This document shows, one piece after another, positions 16,512 to 24,835 of a DNA stretch of 64,000 nt. The notes under the pieces are model-generated. The model saw nothing but the letters and a program-made list of their open reading frames with translations. It had not been told where the DNA came from and did not search any database. The translations under genes were made by a program, and so were the position numbers. This DNA is from Actinomycetospora chiangmaiensis DSM 45062 (GTDB taxonomy: Bacteria; Actinomycetota; Actinomycetes; Mycobacteriales; Pseudonocardiaceae), in the NCBI RefSeq assembly GCF_000379625.1, contig NZ_KB903240.1, positions 195 to 64,194 on the forward strand, written 5' to 3'. Each line of letters begins with the position of its first letter. The first letter of the stretch is position 1.

Positions 16512-17422
16512 CCGACCCGCTCAACGATCCCCGGGAGCTCGACCGGCTCGTCGCGGCCGCCCTCGCCGGCGAGCGCGGCGCGATGAACACGCTCCTGCGG
16601 ATCCTGCGGCCGCTCGTGGTGCGCTACTGCCGCAGCCGGCTCGGGGGGTACGACCGGGTCAACGCCTCCCCGGACGACGTCGCCCAGGAGGTCTGCCTGG
16701 CGGTGCTCCGCGCGCTGCCCACCTACCAGGACCAGGGCCGTCCCTTCCTCGCGTTCGTCTACGGCATCGCCCAGCACAAGGTCGTCGACGCCCACCGCTC
16801 CGCCGGCCGCGACCGCTCCGACCCCGTCGACGAGCTGCCCGAGGAGCAGGACGTCCACGACGGCCCCGAGCAGCACGCGGTGAACCTCTCCGACTCCGTG
16901 GAGATGGCGACGCTGCTGGCCGAGCTGCCGGAGAAGCAGCGCGAGGTGCTGCGGCTGCGGGTCGTGGTCGGGCTCTCCGCGGAGGAGACCGCCGAGGCGG
17001 TCGGGTCGACGGCGGGCGCGGTGCGCGTCGCGCAGCACCGCGCGCTGACGCGGCTGCGCCAGCTCATCATCGAGCGGGGAGACCACCCGCCGGTGCCCGA
17101 CGACGGCCCGGCGGCCCCGACCCGCCGCCGCGGCGGTGCCCGCGGGCCCCGTCGTCGCCAGCCCGCCGCGCCGGAGCAGCCCGCTCCCCCGGCCGCGGGC
17201 GCGCCGACCCTCGACTGGCACGCCGCGCCGCGGACCGGTCACGAGCTGCTCGACCGGCTCCTCGACGCCGCGGACGCCCACGTGCTGACGGCGACCGCGG
17301 AGGGGTTCGACGGGGCCGCCGGGCCGGTCGGGGTGACCGACCGCGGCGTCCGGCAGGACGTGCTCGCCGCCGAGGACGCGCGCATGGCCGCCGCGGCCGC
17401 GAGGTGGGCTCCGCCCCGGTGA
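16508..17422 (+). CDS. sigD: SigD/ShbA-type RNA polymerase sigma factor with long C-terminal tail
   Basis: A 304-residue protein. Region 2 is at about 10-95 (MNTLLRILRPLVVRYCRSRL, DDVAQEVCLAVLRALPTY, FLAFVYGIAQHKVVDAHRSA), the pattern of SigD/ShbA. Region 4 is at about 135-195 (LPEKQREVLRLRVVVGLSAEETAEAVGSTAGAVRVAQHRALTRL). SigD/ShbA proteins are usually near 200 residues. Here about 105 extra residues follow, first Pro/Arg-rich and then a helical HELLDRLLDAADAH segment. The role in housekeeping or ribosomal gene transcription is inferred from the family. A strong hairpin overlaps the stop. Confidence 0.85.
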   Translation: MTDPLNDPRELDRLVAAALAGERGAMNTLLRILRPLVVRYCRSRLGGYDRVNASPDDVAQEVCLAVLRALPTYQDQGRPFLAFVYGIAQHKVVDAHRSAGRDRSDPVDELPEEQDVHDGPEQHAVNLSDSVEMATLLAELPEKQREVLRLRVVVGLSAEETAEAVGSTAGAVRVAQHRALTRLRQLIIERGDHPPVPDDGPAAPTRRRGGARGPRRRQPAAPEQPAPPAAGAPTLDWHAAPRTGHELLDRLLDAADAHVLTATAEGFDGAAGPVGVTDRGVRQDVLAAEDARMAAAAARWAPPR

Positions 17423-17458
17423 GCACTTTCCGTCGCTACAGCGACGGAAAGTGCTCAC
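17419..17458. terminator. Perfect 18-bp terminator hairpin after sigD
   Basis: GTGAGCACTTTCCGTCGC (17419-17436), loop TACA, then the exact complement (17441-17458). The left arm contains the sigD stop codon. It sits between convergent sigD and tmsB, so it can act in both directions. Confidence 0.85.
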
Positions 17459-17476
17459 GAGCGCGGAGCGCACCCG

Positions 17477-18727
17477 TCAGTACGCCGGACGCAGCGGGAA
17501 GCCGGAGCGGCCCTGGTCGTCGAGCTTCACGCCGAGCACCTGGTGGAGCTGGATGTTGTTGAGGTCGAAGCCGACCGCGCACGCGGGCATGTAGAGCTTC
17601 CACACGCGGGCGCTGCCCTCCCCCGCCTCGGCGACGCACTCGTCCCAGTTCGCCTCGAGGTTGGCGGTCCAGGCCTTGAGCGTCTTCGAGTAGTGCTCGC
17701 GCAGATTCTCCTCGTGACGGATCTCGAAGCCCGCCCCGTTCATCCGCGAGACGAGGTAGCCGACCGGCAGGAGCTCGCCGTCGGGGAAGACGTAGCGGTC
17801 GATGAAGGGGTCGGCGTGGGCCCGGTGGTTGGCGTCGGGCCGGGTGATGCAGTGGTTGAGCAGGCGGCCGCCGGTCCGCAGCTTCGCGTACAGGAACGCG
17901 AAGTACGGCTTGAGCTGCGCGCGTCCGATGTGCTCGGTGAGCCCGATGGAGGCCACGGCGTCGAACTCGGTCTCGGTGACGTCGCGGTAGTCGCCGTGGC
18001 GGATCTCCACGAGGTCGGACAGGCCGCGGCGTGCGACCTCCTTCTGCGCCCACAGCGCCTGGTCCCGCGAGAGCGTCACGCCGAGCGCCCGCACCCCGTG
18101 GTGCTCCGCGGCGTGCATCGACATCTGGCCCCAGCCGCACCCGACGTCGAGCAGGCGCATCCCGGGCCGCAGCGCCAGCTTCTCCGCGACCAGCGCGTGC
18201 TTCGCGAACTGGGCCTCCTCGAGCGACGAGGTCTCGCTCGGGTAGGCCGCGCAGGTGTAGGCCATCGACGGCCCGAGCACCATCTCGTAGAAGCGGTTCG
18301 AGACGTCGTAGTGGTGGGCGATGGCCTCGGCGTCGCGCGACTTCGAGTGCAGCCAGCCGTGCTGACGGTGCTCCTGCGGCGGCGGCGCGAGGTTGCGGTG
18401 GCGGAGCCGGATCGGCGCGAGGCGCAGCGCCATCTCCGCGAGCGTGCGCGGCGAGACGTCGGAGATCGTCAGCTCGCTCATCGCGGTGAGGGCGGTGTAG
18501 AGGTCGCCGTCGACGTCGAGGTGACCGGACACGAAGGCCCGGGCCAGCCCGAGCGAGTTCGGCGATCCGGCCAGGTAGGCCAGCGCCGTCTCGCTCCGGA
18601 CGTCGACGGTGGCCACCGACCCGCCGCCGGCGGGGCGGGAGAGGCTGCCGTCGTAGGCCTTCACGGTGATCGGGGCTTCGGGTCCGAGGACCGGGCGGAA
18701 CAGCTCCGCCACGGCAGGTGCGCTCAT
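17477..18727 (-). CDS. tmsB: SAM-dependent fatty-acyl phospholipid methyltransferase (10-methylene synthase type)
   Basis: A 416-residue member of the cyclopropane-fatty-acid synthase superfamily. The N-terminal domain (1-130) is followed by AIAHHYDVSNRFYEMVLGPSMAYTCA, the SAM-binding LLDVGCGWGQMSMHAAEHHG and GVTLSRDQ. It is downstream of an FAD-binding oxidoreductase, with an SD sequence overlapping that gene's stop. That pair matches TmsB/BfaB with TmsA/BfaA, which make 10-methylstearic (tuberculostearic) acid: TmsB methylates C10 of oleoyl phospholipid to a 10-methylene. The assignment rests on pairing and motifs. The membrane protein TmsC is not adjacent. Confidence 0.8.
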   Translation of the reverse strand: MSAPAVAELFRPVLGPEAPITVKAYDGSLSRPAGGGSVATVDVRSETALAYLAGSPNSLGLARAFVSGHLDVDGDLYTALTAMSELTISDVSPRTLAEMALRLAPIRLRHRNLAPPPQEHRQHGWLHSKSRDAEAIAHHYDVSNRFYEMVLGPSMAYTCAAYPSETSSLEEAQFAKHALVAEKLALRPGMRLLDVGCGWGQMSMHAAEHHGVRALGVTLSRDQALWAQKEVARRGLSDLVEIRHGDYRDVTETEFDAVASIGLTEHIGRAQLKPYFAFLYAKLRTGGRLLNHCITRPDANHRAHADPFIDRYVFPDGELLPVGYLVSRMNGAGFEIRHEENLREHYSKTLKAWTANLEANWDECVAEAGEGSARVWKLYMPACAVGFDLNNIQLHQVLGVKLDDQGRSGFPLRPAY

Positions 18728-18735
18728 GACTCCTC

Positions 18736-20112
18736 CTACGAATTCAGCACGCACTTGGTGTAGAGGTCCGGCAACCGCCCGGCGGGGTCGTACCGGGCCT
18801 TGAGGTCCCGGTAGGCCGCGCCTCCGTAGAGCGTGTCGAACTCGTCCTGGGTGTAACTCGCCGTGGAGTACAGGGACTTGTGTCCCTCGAGCTCCATGAG
18901 CTTCCGCTCGATCAGCCGGTTGTGGTGATCGCGCGCCATCCCCGGCCGGAGCAGGGCGTCGGACCAGAAGCCGACGTTGACGTAGGTCCGGTGCGGTTCC
19001 AGGGGGTAGAGGGGCCAGGTGCGGTCCCCGCGCAGCCGCAGCGGGCAGACCCACACCGGACTGATGCCGATCTCGCGGTGGAAGAAGTCCAGGAACTCCG
19101 CGAGGTGCTCCACGGGGACCTCGACGTCCTGGATGATCGGTTCGACGCCGGCCGCCCCGGTGGCCCGCGTCTGGATGCGCTCGGAGATCCCGTAGCGGCG
19201 GTCGAGCGCGACCAGGCGGCGGTAGACGTCGCTGCGGCGCAGACGCGACGGCCACACCCGGCGCACCAGCGGGTGCTGGACGCCGAGGGCCCGCGAGCAC
19301 CAGAACCAGTCGGTGTCCCAACGCCACAGGTAGTCGTGGATCGACAGGTGGTCGGTGTGGCGCTGCTGGATCGAGCGGTAGTAGATGCCCTGCCCGGTGT
19401 AGTCGGACAGGTACGGGGCCTCGTCGACGAGCCGCCCGAGGGTGAGGTACTGCTCGCCGGCGGTGAAGACGGTGCCGTCGAGGAAGTCGACGGCCTCGCC
19501 GTCGTACCGGCGCTCCGCGGTGATGCGCGCGCACGCGTCGGCCATCGACGCGGCGTCGTCGAACCGGAGGTGGCGCAGCGCCACGAAGGGACGCACCGGG
19601 GCGAGCTCGATGGTCAGGGCGACCGCGTAGCCGAGCGTCCCGTAGGAGTTGGCGAGGGCCGCGTGCAGGTCGGCGGCCTCGTTGTCGGGCGTCGCGTGGA
19701 CGATCTCCCCGGCGCCGGTGAGGACGTCGGCCGCGAGCACGGACTCGTGCGGCAGGCCGTCGCGGAACGAGGTCGACTCGATGCCGAGCCCCACCACCGC
19801 GCCGCCCAGCGTGATCGTCTTGAGCTGCGGCGCCACGAGCGGCATGAGGCCGTGCGGCAGCGTCGCCGCCACGAGGTCCTCGTAGGTCGTCATCCCGCCG
19901 ACGTCGGCGGTGCGCGCGACGGGGTCGACGTGGAGCACGCGGTCGAGGCCGTCGACCTCGAGGCCCCCGGCGCCGTCGCGGAAGCGGAACAGGTTCGACG
20001 TCTTCTTGTGCAGCCGCACCGGCGCGTCGGCGGGCAGCGCGGCGAGGCGCTCCCGGGCGGCGGCGACCGCCTCCTCGTGCGCCGTCGAGAACCCTGTCAC
20101 CGCGCTCGCCAC
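18736..20112 (-). CDS. tmsA: FAD-linked oxidoreductase, 10-methylene-acyl reductase type
   Basis: A 458-residue protein of the FAD-binding PCMH/VAO group: LHKKTSNLFRFRDG at the N-terminus, then VGGMTTYEDLVAATLPHGLMPLVAPQLKTITLGGAVVGLGIES with the Gly-rich FAD-binding core. TmsA/BfaA uses NADPH to reduce the 10-methylene lipid made by TmsB to 10-methyl. The GTG at 20112 is chosen because TAGTCT lies 7 bases upstream and would be the -10 of a leaderless mRNA; an ATG at 20148 lies upstream of that element. TmsB follows 8 bases downstream. Confidence 0.8.
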   Translation of the reverse strand: MASAVTGFSTAHEEAVAAARERLAALPADAPVRLHKKTSNLFRFRDGAGGLEVDGLDRVLHVDPVARTADVGGMTTYEDLVAATLPHGLMPLVAPQLKTITLGGAVVGLGIESTSFRDGLPHESVLAADVLTGAGEIVHATPDNEAADLHAALANSYGTLGYAVALTIELAPVRPFVALRHLRFDDAASMADACARITAERRYDGEAVDFLDGTVFTAGEQYLTLGRLVDEAPYLSDYTGQGIYYRSIQQRHTDHLSIHDYLWRWDTDWFWCSRALGVQHPLVRRVWPSRLRRSDVYRRLVALDRRYGISERIQTRATGAAGVEPIIQDVEVPVEHLAEFLDFFHREIGISPVWVCPLRLRGDRTWPLYPLEPHRTYVNVGFWSDALLRPGMARDHHNRLIERKLMELEGHKSLYSTASYTQDEFDTLYGGAAYRDLKARYDPAGRLPDLYTKCVLNS

Positions 20113-20200
20113 GGCCCGGAGACTATGCCTGGTACGCACCACCGGCACCTGTGTCGCCAGTGGGATCCTTCACGGTGAGCCGACACGAGGGGTGGGGACG

Positions 20201-21634
20201 ATGGGCGAACTCCGGACCTACCGGGACAAACGGGACCCGGGGCGGACACCCGAGCCGTTCGGGGAGGTCGGGAGTGCCGACACCGACGCGGGCGGTCGGT
20301 TCGTCATCCAGGAGCACCACGCCCGGCGGCTGCACTACGACGTCCGGCTGGAGCGCGGCGGCGTGCTCGTCTGCTGGGCCGTGCCGAAGGGGCTGCCCGA
20401 CGGCCCCGGGGCGCCGCGCCTCGCCGTGCACACCGAGGACCACCCGCTGGAGTACCTCGACTTCCACGGCGAGATCCCGGCCGGCGAGTACGGCGGCGGG
20501 TCCATGACGATCTGGGATAGGGGCACCTACGAGACCGAGAAGTGGACCGACGACGAGGTCGCGGTGAGGCTGCGCGGGGAGCGGGCCGACGGGCGGTTCG
20601 TGTTCTTCCGGCCGAAGCGCAACGCCGACGGGCGGCAGGTGCAGCGCAGCGGAGCTCGACCGTCGGACGAGGACTGGCTCGTCACGAGGAAGGGTGAGGA
20701 GAAAGCCCGGCCGCCCCGCGACGTGCAGTCCCCGCGCGTCTCGGTCGGGGGCCGCGCGCTCAAGCTGTCCAACCTCGACAAGGAGCTGTACCCCGGGACT
20801 CCGAAGAACGCGGTGGTCGACTACTACGCCCGGGTCGCCGACACCCTGCTCCCCCACCTCGCCGGCCGCCCCCTGACGCTGCGCCGCTTCCCCGACGGCA
20901 TCGACGGCGAGTCCTTCTACGAGAAGAACGCGGGTCGCAACGCCCCGGACTGGCTGCGGACGGTCGTGGTCCCGACGCCGGGCTCGTCGCGGGGGTCGGA
21001 CTCGGCCCGCTTCGTCGTCGTGGAGGAGCTCGCGACGCTGGTGTACCTGGCCAACCTCGCCGTGCTCGAGCTGCACGTCCCGCAGTGGCGGGTCGATCCG
21101 GACGACGTGCCGCAGCCGCCGGACGAGCTCGTGTTCGACCTCGACCCGGGGCCCGGCACCGGTCTGCCGGAGTGCGCCCGGGTCGCGTGCCGGGTCCGGG
21201 ACCGCCTGCACGACGACGGGCTGGTGCCGGTGGTGAAGACCAGCGGCTCGAAGGGCATGCAGATGACCGCGCCCGTCGTCGTGGCCGATCCGGGTCGGAC
21301 GTCGGAGTACGCCCGGGCGATCGCGCAGGAGCTCGCCCGCGAGACGCCGGACGACGTGACGGCGGTGATGGCCAAGGACCGCCGCGGCGGCCGCGTGTTC
21401 ATCGACTGGTCGCAGAACAACACCGCGAAGACCACCGTCGCCCCGTACTCGCTCCGGGCGCGGGCCGCGCACGGGGTGCCGACGGTGTCGACGCCGCTGA
21501 CGTGGGACGAGGTCGAGGCGGCCGACGACGCCGACGCACTCGTGTTCTCCCCGGCCGCGGTGCTCGACCGCATCGCCGAGCACGGCGACCTCTACGCGGG
21601 GGCGCTGACCGACGGGGTCGAGCTGCCGGACTAG
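20201..21634 (+). CDS. LigD-like protein with phosphoesterase and polymerase domains, no ligase domain
   Basis: A 477-residue protein. The 3'-phosphoesterase domain is at about 1-150 (RFVIQEHHARRLHYDVRLE, WAVPKGL, FHGEIPAGEYGGGSM), with the His and Asp residues expected of LigD PE. An archaeo-eukaryotic primase-type polymerase domain fills about 185-475, with the metal-binding FDLDPG and KTSGSKGMQ. No nucleotidyltransferase Lys motif is present, so the ligase part is either separate or absent. It would process and fill ends in non-homologous end joining. Ku and the ligase are not in the window. It ends directly against the next gene's stop. Confidence 0.85.
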   Translation: MGELRTYRDKRDPGRTPEPFGEVGSADTDAGGRFVIQEHHARRLHYDVRLERGGVLVCWAVPKGLPDGPGAPRLAVHTEDHPLEYLDFHGEIPAGEYGGGSMTIWDRGTYETEKWTDDEVAVRLRGERADGRFVFFRPKRNADGRQVQRSGARPSDEDWLVTRKGEEKARPPRDVQSPRVSVGGRALKLSNLDKELYPGTPKNAVVDYYARVADTLLPHLAGRPLTLRRFPDGIDGESFYEKNAGRNAPDWLRTVVVPTPGSSRGSDSARFVVVEELATLVYLANLAVLELHVPQWRVDPDDVPQPPDELVFDLDPGPGTGLPECARVACRVRDRLHDDGLVPVVKTSGSKGMQMTAPVVVADPGRTSEYARAIAQELARETPDDVTAVMAKDRRGGRVFIDWSQNNTAKTTVAPYSLRARAAHGVPTVSTPLTWDEVEAADDADALVFSPAAVLDRIAEHGDLYAGALTDGVELPD

Positions 21635-22366
21635 CTAGAGCAGACCGCCGACGGCCTTCCCGAGCCCGTTGACGGTCTTGCCGGCGGTGTCCGCGACCTG
21701 GGGCACGAGGCCCTTCTGTCCGCCGCCGCCGTCGTTCCCGCCCGACGGGGCCGACTTCGAGCCCGACGTGGGCTTCGTGGTGCCGGTCGGCGTGCCGCTC
21801 CTGCCCTGGCCGTCGCCCGCGCCCGTCGTGGTGGTCGTGGGCTTCGTGGTCGGGGCCGTCGTCGGCGTCGCCGCCCGTGGGGTGATCAGGGTCGGCACGG
21901 CGGGCTGGGTCGGGCGCACGACAGCGGCCGGCAGCGGGGCCGGGACGACGGGCGCGGGAGGCGCGGCCGGCGGTGCCCCGGGGCCGGGCACGGTGAGGAT
22001 GCCCGCGGTGGCCGGGTCCCCGGTCACGTCGGAGGGTCCGCGCCGGGTCGCGCCGCCCTGGCCCCCGTCCAGCGCCTGGGGGGAGCCGGCGGTGTAGGTG
22101 TCCACGGTGGGCAGCGGGTCGCTCGAGCGGTCGTTCGCCACGGCGTTGACGGCCAGCGGCACGGCGGTGACGGCCGCGGCGACGGAGAGGATCGCGAGAC
22201 CCCAGCCCCGCAGCGGGCTCTCGGTCCGGGAACGCGCGTCACCCCGACGGTGGCTCGTGGTGACGGCCGGCGTGTAACCGGACTCGTCGAGGTGGCGCTG
22301 GGCCCACAAGGGCAGACCGGCGGGTTCACCCGCTTCCCCCGAGCGGCCCTGCCGCGAGCGCGTCAT
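21635..22366 (-). CDS. Single-pass membrane protein with Pro/Thr-rich exterior
   Basis: A 243-residue protein of unknown function. A basic cytosolic start (about 1-53) is followed by one membrane helix (about 54-77: WGLAILSVAAAVTAVPLAV) and a long Pro/Ala/Thr/Gly-rich extracytoplasmic region with TTAPTTKPTTTTT. The C-terminus TAGKTVNGLGKAVGGLL looks amphipathic. ATG at 22366 follows GGGGGA. The stop TAG directly abuts the TAG of the convergent LigD-like gene with no base between. Confidence 0.6.
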   Translation of the reverse strand: MTRSRQGRSGEAGEPAGLPLWAQRHLDESGYTPAVTTSHRRGDARSRTESPLRGWGLAILSVAAAVTAVPLAVNAVANDRSSDPLPTVDTYTAGSPQALDGGQGGATRRGPSDVTGDPATAGILTVPGPGAPPAAPPAPVVPAPLPAAVVRPTQPAVPTLITPRAATPTTAPTTKPTTTTTGAGDGQGRSGTPTGTTKPTSGSKSAPSGGNDGGGGQKGLVPQVADTAGKTVNGLGKAVGGLL

Positions 22367-22440
22367 TCGTCCCCCGAGTCCGAACTCTCGTTGTCGTGGA
22401 TGACCGACGCGACACTACTCCATGTGTACGTATCCCCCCA
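22367..22440 (-). promoter_or_regulatory. Probable promoter of the single-pass membrane protein gene
   Basis: On the minus strand TTGGGG and TAGTGT are separated by 18 bases upstream of the ATG at 22366. TAGTGT lies within ACAC-N8-GTGT. The match to a housekeeping promoter is moderate. Confidence 0.35.
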
Positions 22441-22600
22441 AGGTGGCCAGGGAGTGACCGCTGATCTTCGTACCAGGGTCGTGATGACTCCGTGTCACGG
22501 CCGTGACCGGCGTCCGGGGGAAACGGCTGCTCCTCCCGGGACACGTCCGGGCCGTCCCGGCGACACCCGCCGGTCGTCCGGGTCGGGCAGACTGCGGCCC

Positions 22601-23395
22601 GTGCTGCCGGCCGTCCGCTCCCACCCCTACCTCGCCGCTCCCCGCCCGCGGGCGTTCGCCCACCGGGGCTGGCACGTCGGGGACCTCGCGGGGCTCGAGA
22701 ACACCCTCGCCGCCTTCACCCGCGCCCGGGAGGAGGGCTTCGCCTACGTCGAGACCGACGTGCACGCGACCCGCGACGGTGTCCTCGTCGTCCACCACGA
22801 CGCCACGCTGCGGCGCGTGGCGGGCCATCCCGGGGTGCTGCGGGCCCTGGACTGGGCCGACCTCGCCGAGGTGCGGGTCCGCGGCCGCGAACGCCTGCCG
22901 CGTCTCGAGGAGGTGCTGGAGGCCGAGCCCGAGCTGCGGTTCAACGTCGACATCAAGTCGCCCGGCTCGCTGCGCCCGATGCTCGACCTGCTGGAACGCG
23001 ACGACGTCGCCGAGCGGGTGGCCGTCGCCAGCACCGACGAGGGCCGGCTGCGGGCGGTGCGGCAGCGCTTCGGGGACCGGGTGGTCACCGGGGTCTCGGC
23101 GCGGGCCGCACTGTCGCTGCGCTGGCGGTCGGTCCTCCCGGGGCCGCTCGCCCGCCGGGTCCCGGTCGGCGGGGACCTCGCCCAGCTGCCGACGCACTTC
23201 GGCGCGCTGCCGGTGATCGACCCGGTGTCGGTCGCGGCGGCGCACGCCCTCGGCATCGAGGTGCACGTGTGGACGATCGACCGGCCCTCGGAGATGCACC
23301 GGCTGCTCGACCTGGGGGTCGACGGACTGATGACCGACCGCCCGGACCTGCTGCGGGAGGTCCTCGTCGTGCGGGGCGGGTGGCCGACCGGCTGA
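22601..23395 (+). CDS. Glycerophosphodiester phosphodiesterase
   Basis: A 264-residue GDPD-family TIM barrel. FAHRGWHVGDLAGLENTLAAF has the HRG and E-N metal and catalytic residues, YVETDVHATRDGVLVVHHD the ETD and HD motif, and FNVDIKS the third strand. The end, VHVWTIDRPSEMHRLLDLGVDGLMTDRPDLL, is canonical. It would cleave glycerophosphodiesters to glycerol 3-phosphate and an alcohol. No signal peptide is seen, so cytosolic. GTG at 22601 gives the expected family beginning and follows an AGACTG-like element. Confidence 0.9.
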   Translation: MLPAVRSHPYLAAPRPRAFAHRGWHVGDLAGLENTLAAFTRAREEGFAYVETDVHATRDGVLVVHHDATLRRVAGHPGVLRALDWADLAEVRVRGRERLPRLEEVLEAEPELRFNVDIKSPGSLRPMLDLLERDDVAERVAVASTDEGRLRAVRQRFGDRVVTGVSARAALSLRWRSVLPGPLARRVPVGGDLAQLPTHFGALPVIDPVSVAAAHALGIEVHVWTIDRPSEMHRLLDLGVDGLMTDRPDLLREVLVVRGGWPTG

Positions 23396-23554
23396 CCGCC
23401 GGTGGCCCACGACCCGCCGGCGCGCCGCCCGGTGTGACGTGCTCGGTCCGCGGGTAACACCGTGGTGAACACATCGATGTGTGCCAGGGGTCGCGGAACC
23501 GTCGCACGGGCCGGCGTGAGACGGGTCACGACCACGTGTCCGACCGGTGTCGTG

Positions 23555-23580
23555 GGAACGAACACGGGACGCCCGACGTT
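23555..23580 (+). promoter_or_regulatory. SigR/SigH-type promoter upstream of rbpA
   Basis: GGAAC (23555-23559), 18 bases, then GTT (23578-23580) exactly fits the GGAAY-N18-GTT pattern of thiol-stress sigma factors SigR (Streptomyces) and SigH (mycobacteria). rbpA is a known SigR target in Streptomyces. It lies about 60 bases before the rbpA start. Confidence 0.65.
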
Positions 23581-23638
23581 GGGACCGGGGTCGCCCCACG
23601 AGGGCGACATGCACGCAGTCGAGGAAAGGACAGCACTC

Positions 23639-23977
23639 ATGGCCGACCGCGTCCTCCGTGGAAGCCGCCTCGGAGCCGTCAGCTACGAGACCGACCGCGA
23701 CCACGACCTCGCCCCCCGCCGCGCCTTCGCCTACCGCTGCCCCAAGGGCCACGACTTCGAGGTCCCGTTCTCCGACGACGCCGAGGCCCCGGTCACCTGG
23801 GAATGTCGCCTCCACGGCGAGGAGGGCAAGCGGATCGACGGCACGGAGCCCGAGCAGAAGAAGGTCAAGCCGCCGCGCACCCACTGGGACATGCTGCTCG
23901 AGCGCCGCTCCGAGCCGGAGCTGCAGGAGCTGCTGGAGGAGCGCCTCGACCTCCTCAAGGAGCGCCGCGGCGCCTGA
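23639..23977 (+). CDS. rbpA: RNA polymerase-binding protein RbpA
   Basis: A 112-residue protein, the usual RbpA length. The N-terminal tail reads RVLRGSRLGAVSYETDRD. The core barrel begins with FAYRCPKGHDFEVPF and has WECRLHG, with the two cysteines seen in many RbpAs. The basic linker is KKVKPPRTHWDMLLERRS, and the C-terminal helical sigma-interaction domain ends in LKERRGA. RbpA binds RNA polymerase and the primary sigma factor and stabilises open complexes. AGGAAAGGA precedes the ATG. A SigR/SigH-type promoter lies upstream. Confidence 0.95.
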   Translation: MADRVLRGSRLGAVSYETDRDHDLAPRRAFAYRCPKGHDFEVPFSDDAEAPVTWECRLHGEEGKRIDGTEPEQKKVKPPRTHWDMLLERRSEPELQELLEERLDLLKERRGA

Positions 23978-23993
23978 TCCCGCCCCGCACCAC

Positions 23994-24029
23994 CGACGAC
24001 CCCGTCACCGCCCGGTGGCGGGGTCGTCG
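23994..24029. terminator. Bidirectional terminator between rbpA and the mannosyltransferase gene
   Basis: CGACGACCCCGTCACC (23994-24009) pairs with GGTGGCGGGGTCGTCG (24014-24029) with one G-T pair and a 4-base loop. It starts 16 bases after the rbpA stop and overlaps the last codons of the convergent gene. Confidence 0.75.
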
Positions 24030-24835
24030 TGCGTCCGGGGTCGGCGCGTCAGACGGTCGCGGACGCCCCACACCGTGACGCGCCAGAGCGCCTCCCGCAC
24101 CACGGCGCCGCTCATCTTCGAGGCGCCCGCACAGCGTTCGGTGAACACGATCGGCACCTCGCGGACGGCATAGCCCGCCCGCTGCACGCGGAACGCGAGG
24201 TCGACCTGGAAGCAGTAGCCCTGGGAGGACACCGGGCTGGCGGTCACCGCCTCGAGCGCCTCGCGACGGAACAGCCGGAACCCGCCGGTGACGTCCCGGA
24301 CCGGGAGGCGCAACGCCCGGCGGGAGTAGACGTTGGCCGATCGGGAGAGCGCGTTGCGGTACCAGGGCCAGTTCACCACCCGGCCGCCCGGCACGTACCG
24401 CGAGCCGAGGACGAGGTCGGCGCCGTCGTCCCGCGCCGCCGCGAGCATCGCCGGGAGGTCCTCCGGGGCGTGCGATCCGTCGGCGTCCATCTGGACGATC
24501 CACCCGACGTCGTCGGCCGGGTGGGTGGCCATGACGTGCGCGAAGGCGTCGACGTACGCCGCCCCCAGTCCGCGCTTCGGGCGGTGGTGGAGCACGGTGA
24601 CCCGGTCGTCGCGGGCGGCGAGGCCGTCGGCCAGTTCCCCCGTGCCGTCGGGGCTGCCGTCGTCGACCACCAGCAGCCGCACCGCCGGGACGGTGTCGAG
24701 CACCCGCGCCACGATGCCGGGCAGGTTCTCCCGCTCGTCGTAGGTCGGCACGACGACGAGCACCCCGCGGCCGTCCGCCGCCGGTGCGGCCGGGGCCGAG
24801 GGCACCCGGGTCTCCTGCGACCGCTGCGCGCTCAT
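24005..24835 (-). CDS. Polyprenol monophosphomannose synthase (Ppm/DPM1-like)
   Basis: A 276-residue GT2 glycosyltransferase. VVVPTYDERENLPGIV opens the GT-A fold, LLVVDDGSPDGTGELAD binds the nucleotide sugar, and WIVQMDADGSHAPEDLP gives the DxD motif. LVLGSRYVPGG and VTGGFRLFRREAL are typical of DPM1/Ppm1. It would transfer mannose from GDP-mannose to polyprenyl phosphate for lipoglycan and glycoprotein synthesis. It has no C-terminal membrane domain. It is coupled to lnt by ATGA overlap. In M. tuberculosis both activities are fused in one protein (Ppm1); here they are separate genes. Confidence 0.9.
   Translation of the reverse strand: MSAQRSQETRVPSAPAAPAADGRGVLVVVPTYDERENLPGIVARVLDTVPAVRLLVVDDGSPDGTGELADGLAARDDRVTVLHHRPKRGLGAAYVDAFAHVMATHPADDVGWIVQMDADGSHAPEDLPAMLAAARDDGADLVLGSRYVPGGRVVNWPWYRNALSRSANVYSRRALRLPVRDVTGGFRLFRREALEAVTASPVSSQGYCFQVDLAFRVQRAGYAVREVPIVFTERCAGASKMSGAVVREALWRVTVWGVRDRLTRRPRTHDDPATGR

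Noticed and set aside
22250-22600. In-frame extension of the glycerophosphodiesterase to 22250
   Set aside because: The added 117 residues have no similarity to the family and overlap the start and promoter of the divergent gene.
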